Assembly: GCF_006782915.1 (NCBI RefSeq)
Contig: NZ_VCNP01000047.1
Location: forward strand, 124,001 to 188,000
Direction: 5' to 3'
Length of the DNA: 64,000 nt
Origin: Streptomyces calvus
GTDB taxonomy: Bacteria > Actinomycetota > Actinomycetes > Streptomycetales > Streptomycetaceae
The notes under the pieces were generated by a model that did no database searches, had not been told where the DNA came from, and saw only the letters and a list, made by a program, of their open reading frames with translations. The translations under genes and the position numbers were made by a program. This document shows, in pieces, positions 29,371-36,879 of the stretch (its first letter is position 1; each line of letters begins with the position of its first letter).

Positions 29371-30677
29371 GTCCGCAACTCGTCCTCGGCGCGATCGCCC
29401 TGGTGGTCGTCGCCTGGCTCGCCGCCTGCGCGGAGGCCGGCATCGCGCGCGTCTCCAGCTTCCGCGCCGAGGAGGCCGTGCGCTCCGGCCGCCGGGGCAG
29501 CGCCCGGCTCGCGCAGATCGCCGCCGACCCCACCCGCTACCTCAACGTGGCGCTGCTGGTCCGCGTCGCCTGCGAGATGGCCGCCGCCGCGCTCATCACG
29601 TACGGCTGCCTGCGCGAGTTCGACGGCACGGCGGAGGCGCTGCTGATCGCCATCGCGATCATGGTCCTCGTCTCCTACGTCGCCGTCGGCGTCTCACCGC
29701 GCACCATCGGCCGCCAGCACCCGCTGAACACGGCCACGGCCGCCGCGTACGTCCTGGTGCCGCTGGCCCGGGTCATGGGTCCGATCCCGTCGCTGCTGAT
29801 CCTCATCGGCAACGCCCTGACCCCGGGCAAGGGCTTCCGGCACGGGCCGTTCGCCTCCGAGGCGGAGCTGCGTGCCCTGGTCGACCTTGCGGAGGCGGAG
29901 TCGCTGATCGAGGACGAGGAGCGCCGCATGGTGCACTCGGTCTTCGAACTGGGCGACACCCTGGTGCGCGAGGTCATGGTGCCGCGCACCGACCTGGTGG
30001 TGATCGAGCGGTACAAGACCATCCGCCAGGCCCTCACCCTCGCCCTGCGCTCCGGTTTCTCCCGGATCCCGGTGACCGGCGAGAGCGAGGACGACATCGT
30101 CGGGATCGTCTACCTCAAGGACCTGGTCCGCAAGACGCACATCAGCCGGGACGCCGAGAGCGAGCTGGTGGCCACGGCGATGCGGCCGGCGTTCTTCGTG
30201 CCCGACACCAAGAACGCCGGCGACCTGCTGCGCGAGATGCAGAAGGAACGCAACCACGTCGCCGTCGCCGTCGACGAGTACGGCGGCACCGCCGGGATCG
30301 TCACCATCGAGGACATCCTCGAGGAGATCGTCGGCGAGATCACCGACGAGTACGACCGTGAACTTCCGCCGGTGGAGGAGCTGGGCGAGGACCGCTACCG
30401 GGTCACCGCCCGTCTCGACATCGGCGACCTGGGCGAGCTGTACGGCCTGGAGGCGTTCGACGACGAGGACGTGGAGACCGTCGGCGGGCTGCTCGCCAAG
30501 CACCTCGGCCGGGTGCCGATCGCGGGCGCCTCGTCGCTGGTGGCGCTGCCCGACGCGCGGGAGCTGCGGCTGACGGCGGAGGCGGCGGCCGGACGCCGGA
30601 ACAAGATCGTGACGGTGCTGGTGGAGCCGGTGCACCCGGCCGGCCCGTCCGCCGGTGAGGAGGCGGGGCCGGAGTGA
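29367..30677 (+). CDS. CNNM/CorC-type membrane protein with CBS domains (hemolysin C family)
   Basis: A 436-residue integral membrane protein: a DUF21/CNNM domain (residues ~1-180, three or four helices with an acidic small-residue motif), a CBS pair (REVMVPRTDLVVIE, GFSRIPVTGES, VAVDEYGGTAGIVTIED) and a C-terminal CorC_HlyC domain (YRVTARLDIGDLGELYG). Relatives export magnesium or related divalent cations. ATG 29367 overlaps the ybeY stop and GTGA overlaps the next gene. The phoH-ybeY-CNNM order is widely conserved. Confidence 0.92.
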   Translation: MSPQLVLGAIALVVVAWLAACAEAGIARVSSFRAEEAVRSGRRGSARLAQIAADPTRYLNVALLVRVACEMAAAALITYGCLREFDGTAEALLIAIAIMVLVSYVAVGVSPRTIGRQHPLNTATAAAYVLVPLARVMGPIPSLLILIGNALTPGKGFRHGPFASEAELRALVDLAEAESLIEDEERRMVHSVFELGDTLVREVMVPRTDLVVIERYKTIRQALTLALRSGFSRIPVTGESEDDIVGIVYLKDLVRKTHISRDAESELVATAMRPAFFVPDTKNAGDLLREMQKERNHVAVAVDEYGGTAGIVTIEDILEEIVGEITDEYDRELPPVEELGEDRYRVTARLDIGDLGELYGLEAFDDEDVETVGGLLAKHLGRVPIAGASSLVALPDARELRLTAEAAAGRRNKIVTVLVEPVHPAGPSAGEEAGPE

Positions 30678-31033
30678 CGCCGGGGCGACTGCGTTCGCTG
30701 TGCCTGTCCTTCAACGCGACGGTGGAGGACTTCCCCTTCAACCCGGAGACCTCGGTCTTCAAGGTGCTGGGCAAGATGTTCGCGCTGACGAACCTGGACG
30801 CGCGGCCCCTCACCGTCAACCTCAAGTGCGACCCGGAGGACGCGATCCGGCTGCGCGCGGAGCACCCGGGCCTGATCGTCCCCGGCTACCACATGAACAA
30901 GCGGCACTGGAACACGGTGACCGTCGACGGCGGCCTCCCGGACCGTCTGGTGCGGGAGCTGGTCGAGGACTCCTACGACCTGGTCGTGGCCGGCCTGCCG
31001 CGAGCCGACCGCCTCCGCCTCGACCGCCCCTGA
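30674..31033 (+). CDS. MmcQ/YjbR family DNA-binding-like protein
   Basis: A 119-residue protein of the MmcQ/YjbR (CyaY-like fold) family. LRSLCLSFNATVEDFPF, VFKVLGKMFALTNL, VNLKCDPEDAIRLR, PGYHMNKRHWNTV and the closing ELVEDSYDLVVAGL are the family blocks. Its biochemical role is not established. The GTG start at 30674 overlaps the CNNM gene (GTGA), the last gene of that operon. The final codons (RLRLDRP) and stop belong to the first unit of the downstream repeat array. Confidence 0.9.
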   Translation: MTPGRLRSLCLSFNATVEDFPFNPETSVFKVLGKMFALTNLDARPLTVNLKCDPEDAIRLRAEHPGLIVPGYHMNKRHWNTVTVDGGLPDRLVRELVEDSYDLVVAGLPRADRLRLDRP

Positions 31034-31630
31034 GCAGCCGACCGCACCGCATCCGAGGCGGGCGGACTTGCCTCCGCCGGGACGGCCTCCGAGGCCGAGC
31101 CGATCCACCTCCCCGTCGACCGCCCCGGAGCAGCCGGTCTCACCGCGTCCGCCGCGGCGGCGTTGGAGGCGGGGCGGACTTGCCTCCGCCGGGACGGCCT
31201 CCGAGGCGGGGCCGACCTGCCTCCGCCGGGACGGCTCCTGAAGCTGAGCCGGCCCACCTTCGCTGCGGACCGGCCCCGAGGCTGAGTCGACCTGCACCCG
31301 TCGCGATCGCCTCCGAGGCGGGGCGGACTTGCCTCCGCCGGGACGGCCTCCGAGGCGGGGCCGACCCACCTCCACCTCGACCGCCCCTGAAGCTGAGCCC
31401 ACCCACCTCCGCCGCGACCGCCCCGGAGCGGCCGGCCTCACTGCCTCCGCCGCGACGGCCTTGGAGCGGGGCGGACTTGCCTCCGCCGGGACTGGGACGG
31501 CCTCCGAGGTCGAGCCGACCCACCTCCACCTCGATCGCCCCGGAGCAGCCGGCCGCACCGCCTCCGCCGCGACCGCCTCCGAGGCCGGGCCGACCTGCCT
31601 CCCCCCTCGACCGCCCCCGACACCCCCTTA
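31005..31630. repeat. Tandem array spanning the MmcQ-gene stop codon
   Basis: The 607-base gap is built from recurring blocks such as GCGGACTTGCCTCCGCCGGG, GACGGCCTCCGAGGCGGGG and CGACCGCCCCGGAGCAGCCG. The last block first appears as CGACCGCCCCTGAGCAGCCG, where TGA is the gene stop. Units are roughly 32-40 bp and imperfectly ordered. Long open frames on both strands are repeat artefacts. No gene is supported between 31034 and 31640. Confidence 0.9.
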
Positions 31631-31640
31631 TGCTCGGATC

Positions 31641-31994
31641 ATGACCGACAGCAGCGCGCTCGACCCCGAGGACCGCAAGATCGTCACCCTGGCCCGTTCC
31701 GCGCGGGCCCGCAACGGCGTGCCCGAGGGCGCGGCCGTGCGCGACGAGACCGGGCGGACGTATGTCGCGGGGACCGTGGCCCTGGACTCCCTGAGGCTCA
31801 GCGCCCTCCAGACGGCCGTGGCGATGGCCGTGGCCTCCGGCGCGAAGTCGCTGGAGGCGGCGGCGGTGGTGACCGAGGCGGAGGCGGCGTCGGCCGAGGA
31901 CCGCGCGGCCGTGCGGGACCTGGGCGGGCCGGACACCCCGGTGCTGGTGGCCGGTCCGGACGGGACCGTCCGGGAGACCGTCACCGCGGGCTGA
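31641..31994 (+). CDS. Cytidine deaminase-like protein lacking zinc ligands
   Basis: A 117-residue protein of the cytidine deaminase fold (IVTLARSARARNGVPEGAAV, DETGRTYVAGTV, LSALQTAVAMAVASG). The catalytic CAE/HAE and PCxxC motifs are missing, and the whole protein has no cysteine and no histidine. It can therefore not bind the catalytic zinc and is unlikely to deaminate cytidine. Its place before era is shared, as I recall, by other Streptomyces. It may be a ligand-binding or structural relic. ATG 31641 opens MTDSSALDPEDRK; the frame runs upstream only through repeats. Confidence 0.82.
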   Translation: MTDSSALDPEDRKIVTLARSARARNGVPEGAAVRDETGRTYVAGTVALDSLRLSALQTAVAMAVASGAKSLEAAAVVTEAEAASAEDRAAVRDLGGPDTPVLVAGPDGTVRETVTAG

Positions 31995-32121
31995 CGCACC
32001 GGCGCGGGCGCGGGCGGGGACGGACCGGCGTCCGCCCCCGCCCGCCCCACCCACCTGTTACCGCCGGTAAATAGGCCGGATTTCATCCTTGCCGCACCCT
32101 GCCTCCCGCGCATCAATGGAC

Positions 32122-32154
32122 ACACCGGTACTGACGGCACGTCAGCCGGTGTGA
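32122..32154. terminator. Long hairpin upstream of the secreted protein gene
   Basis: CACACCGG and CTGACG pair with CGTCAG and CCGGTGTG around a GCA loop: 14 bp with a 2-base bulge. A smaller palindrome TTACC-GCC-GGTAA lies at 32056-32068. The hairpin could end the upstream transcript, or act as a 5' leader structure for the gene starting at 32230. The rest of this 235-base gap shows nothing. Confidence 0.5.
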
Positions 32155-32229
32155 TGCGGCGGGTCCGGACCCCTGCGCCGAGCAGTCCCCCCACGGAATT
32201 CCCCCCACACGGAAAGGGACCGGAATCCA

Positions 32230-32709
32230 ATGAGAGGCAAGCGATTCGGAACAGGTGTGTCCCTGGCGGCAGGCGCGCTCGCGGTGTGCGGGCTCGCCTT
32301 CGCCCCGACCGCCGCCGCCGTCGCCCCCGGGACGGCGACCGTCACCGCCGACTGCGGAAGCTACGGCGGTGGCGAGGCCACCCTGACGGCCACCCAGAAC
32401 GGCACCTCCGCCACCGTCACCCTCACCACCTCCTCGGTGACCGCGCCCGTCTCCATCGGCCAGGACTCCCTGGTCTCCGAACTCACCCTGGTGAAGGCCG
32501 GCGGCGGCACCACCGTGTTCAAGGGCACCAAGAACCCGGCCATGGCGGCCGGCGACCCGCTCGAGGTCGGCCCGCTCAGCGGAACCGTGGCGTCCGGCGA
32601 CAGCCTGGAGGCGTACGGCGGCTCGCTGAAGGTGACCGCGTTCGGTTTCATCACCATCACCTGCAAGGCGACCGGACCGCAGGCCCCGGGCCCGTTCGTC
32701 TTCGACTGA
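32230..32709 (+). CDS. Small secreted protein of unknown function
   Basis: A 159-residue protein with an evident Sec signal peptide (MRGKRFGTGVSLAAGALAVC, core to about residue 26, cleavage likely near TAAAVA). The mature part is Thr/Ser/Gly-rich, of predicted beta structure, with two cysteines (DCGSYG and ITCKAT) placed to form one disulfide across the domain. I do not recognise the family; a beta-sandwich extracellular or spore-surface protein is possible. ATG 32230 follows a purine-rich stretch. Confidence 0.75.
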   Translation: MRGKRFGTGVSLAAGALAVCGLAFAPTAAAVAPGTATVTADCGSYGGGEATLTATQNGTSATVTLTTSSVTAPVSIGQDSLVSELTLVKAGGGTTVFKGTKNPAMAAGDPLEVGPLSGTVASGDSLEAYGGSLKVTAFGFITITCKATGPQAPGPFVFD

Positions 32710-32833
32710 CGCCGCCGGGGAACCGCACGGGCGGGCCGGACGCCTCCGGGTGTCCGGCCCCGCTCGCCCCCCGCTCGGCCCCGATCCGCAAGGTGGTACG
32801 GCGCGGCCTCGGGGATCAGGGAGAATGGGCGGC

Positions 32834-33787
32834 ATGAGTGTTCGTACGCAGACATCCGAGCAGCCCGCCGACGCTGTCCACAGGGCCGGTTTCGCCTGCT
32901 TCGTGGGCCGTCCCAACGCGGGCAAGTCCACCCTCACGAACGCTCTGGTCGGGCAGAAGGTGGCCATCACCTCGAACCGGCCGCAGACCACCCGGCACAC
33001 CGTGCGCGGGATCGTGCACCGCGAGGACGCGCAGCTGATCCTCGTGGACACCCCCGGACTGCACAAGCCGCGCACCCTGCTCGGCGAGCGGCTGAACGAC
33101 GTCGTGCGCACCACCTGGGCGGAGGTCGACGCGATCGGTTTCTGCCTGCCCGCCGACCAGAAGATCGGCCCCGGCGACCGCTTCATCGCCAAGGAGCTGG
33201 CCGGGATCAGGAAGACCCCGAAGATCGCGATCGTCACCAAGACCGACCTGGTGGACGGCAAGGCGCTGGCCGAACAGCTCATCGCCGTCGACCAGCTCGG
33301 CAAGGAACTCGGCATCACCTGGGCGGAGATCATCCCGGTGTCGGCGACCGCGAACAAGCAGGTCGAGCTGGTGGCCGACCTGCTGATCCCGCTGATGCCC
33401 GAGGGCCCCGCGCTGTACCCGGAGGGCGACCTCACCGACGAGCCCGAGCAGGTCATGGTCGCGGAGCTGATCCGCGAGGCGGCCCTGGAGGGCGTCCGCG
33501 ACGAACTGCCGCACTCCATCGCCGTGGTCGTCGAGGAGATGCTGCCGCGCGAGGACCGTCCCGCCGACAAGCCCCTGCTCGACATCCACGCCAACCTCTT
33601 CATCGAGCGCCCCAGCCAGAAGGGCATCGTCATCGGCCCCAAGGGCAAGCGCCTGAAGGACGTCGGCATCAAGTCCCGCAAGCAGATCGAGGCGCTCCTC
33701 GGCACCCCGGTCTTCCTCGACCTGCACGTGAAGGTCGCCAAGGACTGGCAGCGCGACCCGAAGCAGCTGCGGCGGCTCGGTTTCTGA
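32834..33787 (+). CDS. era: Era, ribosome-assembly GTPase
   Basis: A 317-residue GTPase with a KH domain that binds the 16S rRNA 3' end. G1 is GRPNAGKS, G3 VDTPGLHK, G4 TKTD, and the KH part includes IVIGPKGKRLKDVG. The N-terminal extension MSVRTQTSEQPADAVHRAG is short and actinobacterial. ATG 32834 follows GGGAG-type sequence. The stop TGA abuts the stop of the convergent glucosidase gene with no base between (TGATCA). Confidence 0.96.
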   Translation: MSVRTQTSEQPADAVHRAGFACFVGRPNAGKSTLTNALVGQKVAITSNRPQTTRHTVRGIVHREDAQLILVDTPGLHKPRTLLGERLNDVVRTTWAEVDAIGFCLPADQKIGPGDRFIAKELAGIRKTPKIAIVTKTDLVDGKALAEQLIAVDQLGKELGITWAEIIPVSATANKQVELVADLLIPLMPEGPALYPEGDLTDEPEQVMVAELIREAALEGVRDELPHSIAVVVEEMLPREDRPADKPLLDIHANLFIERPSQKGIVIGPKGKRLKDVGIKSRKQIEALLGTPVFLDLHVKVAKDWQRDPKQLRRLGF

Positions 33788-35098
33788 TCAGGCCCGCTGG
33801 TCCCGCAGCAGCTGCCTGAACCACTCGTACGACGCCTTCGGGGTCCGCCGCAGCGTGCCGAAGTCGACGTGGACCAGCCCGAAGCGGCGGGCGTACCCCT
33901 CGGCCCACTCGAAGTTGTCCATCAGGGACCACACGAAGTAGCCGCGCACGTCCACGCCCGCCTCCAGCGCCCGGTGCAGGGCGCGGATGTGGCCGTCGAG
34001 GTAGGCGATGCGGTCCCGGTCGTCCAGGCCGTCGTAGGCGCACCCGTTCTCGGTGATCACGACCGGCGGGAGGCGGTCCCCGTACCGCGCGCGGAACGCG
34101 GTGAGGAGTTCCGTCAGCGCCTCCGGGACCACCGGCCAGCCGAAGTCCGTCACCGGATACCCCTCGACCTCCCGCACCGAGAACGGCAGCCCGGCCGGTA
34201 TCCGCACCCCGCCCACATCGGTCTCCGCGTCCAGCGGTGCGCCCACGCGCGTCGGCGCGTAGTAGTTGATCCCGTACCAGTCCAGCGGCTCGGCGATCAC
34301 CTCCAGGTCCGCCGCGGCATCGCCCGCCAGCAGCTCGCCGATGCCCTCCGGGTAGCGGCCCAGCAGCAGCGGGTCGGCGAACAGCCGGTTCAGCAGGAGG
34401 TCGTGGAAACCGGCCGCGGCCACGTCCGCCTCGTCCTCGGACGCCGGCCAGGTCGGGCCGTGGGAGTTCGCGATGCCGATGTCGTCCGCACCCGCCGCCC
34501 GCAGCGCCCGCACCGCCAGGCCGTGCGCGAGGAGCTGGTGGTGGGCGGCCGGCAGCGCGTCGAAGAGCAGTTTCCGGCCCGGCGCGTGCACCCCCAGCGC
34601 ATGCCCGAGCAGCGTGTGCTCGGCCGGTTCGTTGAGCGTGATCCACTTCGTCACGCGGTCACCGAGCCGCCCGGCCACCCGGGCCGCGTACTGCGCGAAC
34701 CGTTCCGCCGTGCTCCGCTCCAGCCAGTCCAGACCGGCCGGCAGGTCCCAGTGGAACAGCGTCGGCACCGGCCGTACGCCGGCCGCGCACAGGTCGTCGA
34801 CCAGCCGGTCGTAGAAGTCCAGGCCGCCCTCGGCCCGCACCCTCGGCCAGGACACCGAGAAGCGGTACGCGTCCACGCCCAGACCGGCCAGCAGCGCCAC
34901 GTCCTCGCGGTGGCGGTGGACGTGGTCGCAGGCCACCGCCGCCGTCGAGCCGTCCCGCACCCGCCCAGGCTCGGCCGTGAACACGTCCCACACGGACGGC
35001 TCCCGCTCGTCCGCCGCCCCCTCGATCTGGTGCGCCGAGGTCGACACTCCCCACAGGAAACCGGCCGGGAAACGGGGCACCGGGTTCGTCGTCGCCAT
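33788..35098 (-). CDS. GH1 family beta-glucosidase
   Basis: A 436-residue glycoside hydrolase family 1 enzyme, a retaining beta-glucosidase/galactosidase. PAGFLWGVSTSAHQIEG is the N-terminal signature. The acid/base Glu157 lies in TLNEP and the nucleophile Glu350 in VITENG. No signal peptide, so it acts on imported sugars. Start options are ATG 35098 (MATTNPVPRF, preferred) or ATG 35116. A 34-bp direct repeat lies just upstream, between this start and the emfourin stop. Confidence 0.93.
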   Translation of the reverse strand: MATTNPVPRFPAGFLWGVSTSAHQIEGAADEREPSVWDVFTAEPGRVRDGSTAAVACDHVHRHREDVALLAGLGVDAYRFSVSWPRVRAEGGLDFYDRLVDDLCAAGVRPVPTLFHWDLPAGLDWLERSTAERFAQYAARVAGRLGDRVTKWITLNEPAEHTLLGHALGVHAPGRKLLFDALPAAHHQLLAHGLAVRALRAAGADDIGIANSHGPTWPASEDEADVAAAGFHDLLLNRLFADPLLLGRYPEGIGELLAGDAAADLEVIAEPLDWYGINYYAPTRVGAPLDAETDVGGVRIPAGLPFSVREVEGYPVTDFGWPVVPEALTELLTAFRARYGDRLPPVVITENGCAYDGLDDRDRIAYLDGHIRALHRALEAGVDVRGYFVWSLMDNFEWAEGYARRFGLVHVDFGTLRRTPKASYEWFRQLLRDQRA

Positions 35099-35112
35099 GG
35101 CCCGCATCATCC

Positions 35113-35180
35113 GCACCCGGCCCGCACCGCGTCAACGCCCGTGCGGGCACCCGGCCCGCACCGCGTCAACGCCCGTGCGC
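35113..35180. repeat. 34-bp direct repeat, two copies
   Basis: Two adjacent copies start at 35113 and 35147 and contain CACCCGGCCCGCACCGCG. They lie in the gap between the emfourin stop (35191) and the glucosidase start. This is a short version of the tandem arrays seen elsewhere in the window. Confidence 0.85.
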
Positions 35181-35190
35181 CCGGGGCCCG

Positions 35191-35457
35191 TTACGCGCCC
35201 TCCCGCAGCACTCTGCGGATCAGTGCGCGCTGCTCGTCCGTCAGCCGGGGATCGGCGCAGTACACCGTCCTCCCGTCCACCGTGATCCGGTAGCTGAAGC
35301 CGTCCGGCACCCCGTCCGGCGGGGTGCCCCGGCCGACGGACAGCACCCGTTCGGCCAGGGCGTGCCACTCGTGGGCGTCCGCGCGGCCCGCGGTGTCCAC
35401 CTCGGCCCGCCGCTCGATGCCCGCGAAACCACCGGTGCGTGTCACCTGAATGTGCAT
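35191..35457 (-). CDS. Emfourin-like inhibitor of protealysin-type protease
   Basis: An 88-residue protein. MHIQVTRTGGFAGIERRAEV at the start and the C-terminal YRITVDGRTVYCADPRLTDE match the emfourin family, inhibitors encoded beside protealysin-like M4 proteases. It lies 21 bases downstream of such a protease gene on the same strand, matching the known protease-inhibitor gene pairing. It is likely cytosolic, as no signal peptide is seen. It probably blocks the protease active site, protecting the cell. Confidence 0.85.
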   Translation of the reverse strand: MHIQVTRTGGFAGIERRAEVDTAGRADAHEWHALAERVLSVGRGTPPDGVPDGFSYRITVDGRTVYCADPRLTDEQRALIRRVLREGA

Positions 35458-35478
35458 GGGTCCGTGTCTAGTACGGAA

Positions 35479-36549
35479 CTACAGCGTGCGCACCCCCACC
35501 CGCTCCCAGGCCTTCGACACCGCCCGCAGTTCCTCGCCCTCCCCGTAGCGGGCGCGCGCCGCCTTCACCGTGAGCGTCGCGAAGTCCGTGAACATCGCGT
35601 CCTGCTGCAGCTCGCCGCCGGTCAGGACGTCGTACCAGACCTGTCCCGCCCGCTCCCAGGCGTGCCCGCCGAGGGTGGTGGCCGCCAGGTAGAAGGCGTG
35701 GTTCGGGATGCCGGAGTTGATGTGGACGCCGCCGTTGTCCCGGCCGGTGCGGACGTAGTCGTCCATCGTCGCCGGCTGCGGGTCCTTGCCGAGCACGTCG
35801 TCGTCGTACGCCGTGCCCGGCTCCTTCATCGAGCGCAGCGCCTTGCCGGTGACGCGCGGGGCGAGCAGGCCCGCGCCGATCAGCCAGTCGGCCTCCGCCG
35901 CCGTCTGGCCCAGCGTGTACTGCTTGATCAGCGCGCCGAAGACGTCCGACACGGACTCGTTGAGCGCGCCGGGCTGGCCGAAGTACGTCAGGTTCGCGGT
36001 GTACTGCGTGACGCCGTGCGCGAGTTCGTGGCCGATGACGTCGATGGGGATGGTGAAGTCGAGGAAGATCTCGCCGTCCCCGTCGCCGAAGACCATCTGC
36101 TCGCCGTTCCAGAAGGCGTTGTTGTACTCCCGGTCGTAGTGCACCGTGGCGACCATCGGCAGGCCGTTGCCGTCGATGGAGTCGCGCGCGTACGCCTTGA
36201 GGAACAGCTCGAACGTGGCGCCCAGACCGGCGTAGGCGCGGTTGACGGTGGCGTCCCCGCCGGGCGCGTCGCCCTCGCCGCGGACCTTCTCGCCCGGCAG
36301 GTCGGTGCCGTGCCCGGCGTCGTACACGGTGCGGTGCGGCTTGGCGCGCTCGGCCTCGGCGAGCGGCGCGACGGCCGGCGCGCCGACCACGGTGGTCAGC
36401 CGGCGCTGGGTGCGTTCGTAGGCGTCGCGTTGCAGGGTGCGGCGCGCGGGACCGGCGAGCACGGGATCGTCGGCCTGCGCGAGCCGGTCGAGGACGTGCG
36501 GCGGGACGATGGAGCAGAAGACGGGCTCGAAGCCCCCGTTGTGGGTCAT
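35479..36549 (-). CDS. M4 metallopeptidase, protealysin type
   Basis: A 356-residue thermolysin-family protease. The short protealysin propeptide is evident: FCSIVPPHVLDRLA (residues 11-24) is the conserved PPL-type box. Zinc ligands are H174 and H178 in HELAH and E198 in NESVSD; the transition-state His is in NGGVHINSGIPNHAF. No Sec signal peptide is visible, as for other protealysins that stay inside or leave by other means. It is followed by its emfourin gene. The start is ATG 36549, with ATG 36561 as an alternative. Confidence 0.93.
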   Translation of the reverse strand: MTHNGGFEPVFCSIVPPHVLDRLAQADDPVLAGPARRTLQRDAYERTQRRLTTVVGAPAVAPLAEAERAKPHRTVYDAGHGTDLPGEKVRGEGDAPGGDATVNRAYAGLGATFELFLKAYARDSIDGNGLPMVATVHYDREYNNAFWNGEQMVFGDGDGEIFLDFTIPIDVIGHELAHGVTQYTANLTYFGQPGALNESVSDVFGALIKQYTLGQTAAEADWLIGAGLLAPRVTGKALRSMKEPGTAYDDDVLGKDPQPATMDDYVRTGRDNGGVHINSGIPNHAFYLAATTLGGHAWERAGQVWYDVLTGGELQQDAMFTDFATLTVKAARARYGEGEELRAVSKAWERVGVRTL

Positions 36550-36740
36550 ACCCGGCACCATTGCACCGTGTGATGTCACTGTCACCACCCGCAACCACGA
36601 TGGATGAAATCTCCGGCCACTCCGCCGCCCCCGCCGCCTGTAAGTGGTATACGGCACTTTTTGTCCAGTTAATCCCGCCGGTCCCGCATACTGATACGGA
36701 CCCTCGCGTGGCATGCGTCTCGGCTATGCTGCGGAGCATC

Positions 36741-36791
36741 ATGCGTTTCGGGCTGCTTCTCCTTAGCTGCCGCGGTGAGGGTCTGCAGTAG
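36741..36791 (+). CDS. leuL: leuA leader peptide (attenuator, Leu-Leu-Leu-Leu)
   Basis: A 16-codon reading frame, MRFGLLLLSCRGEGLQ, with GGAG five bases before its ATG. Four consecutive leucine codons (CTG CTT CTC CTT, 36753-36764) make a leucine sensor. Leucine attenuation ahead of leuA in actinomycetes is established from earlier comparative and genetic work as I recall it. The leader stop lies 88 bases before the leuA start. Confidence 0.9.
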   Translation: MRFGLLLLSCRGEGLQ

Positions 36792-36835
36792 AGGCCGACC
36801 CCCTCCCCGCGGAGTCTGGCGTTGCGCCGTCGGCC
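36770..36835 (+). promoter_or_regulatory. leuA attenuator with two mutually exclusive hairpins
   Basis: CCGCGGTGAGGG (36770-36781) pairs with CCCTCCCCGCGG (36801-36812), 12 bp with one mismatch. A second stem, GGCCGAC (36793-36799) with GTCGGCC (36829-36835), interleaves with it, so both cannot form at once. The first arm lies in leader codons a stalled ribosome would cover. This fits transcription attenuation by leucyl-tRNA supply. Confidence 0.65.
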
Positions 36836-36879
36836 GTCCCATCGGACATTCCGCGGACCACCGAGGAGCCCCACGCATC

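Noticed and set aside
29675..30635. Reverse-strand frames over the CNNM gene
   Set aside because: No motifs; the forward CBS and CorC_HlyC domains explain the region.
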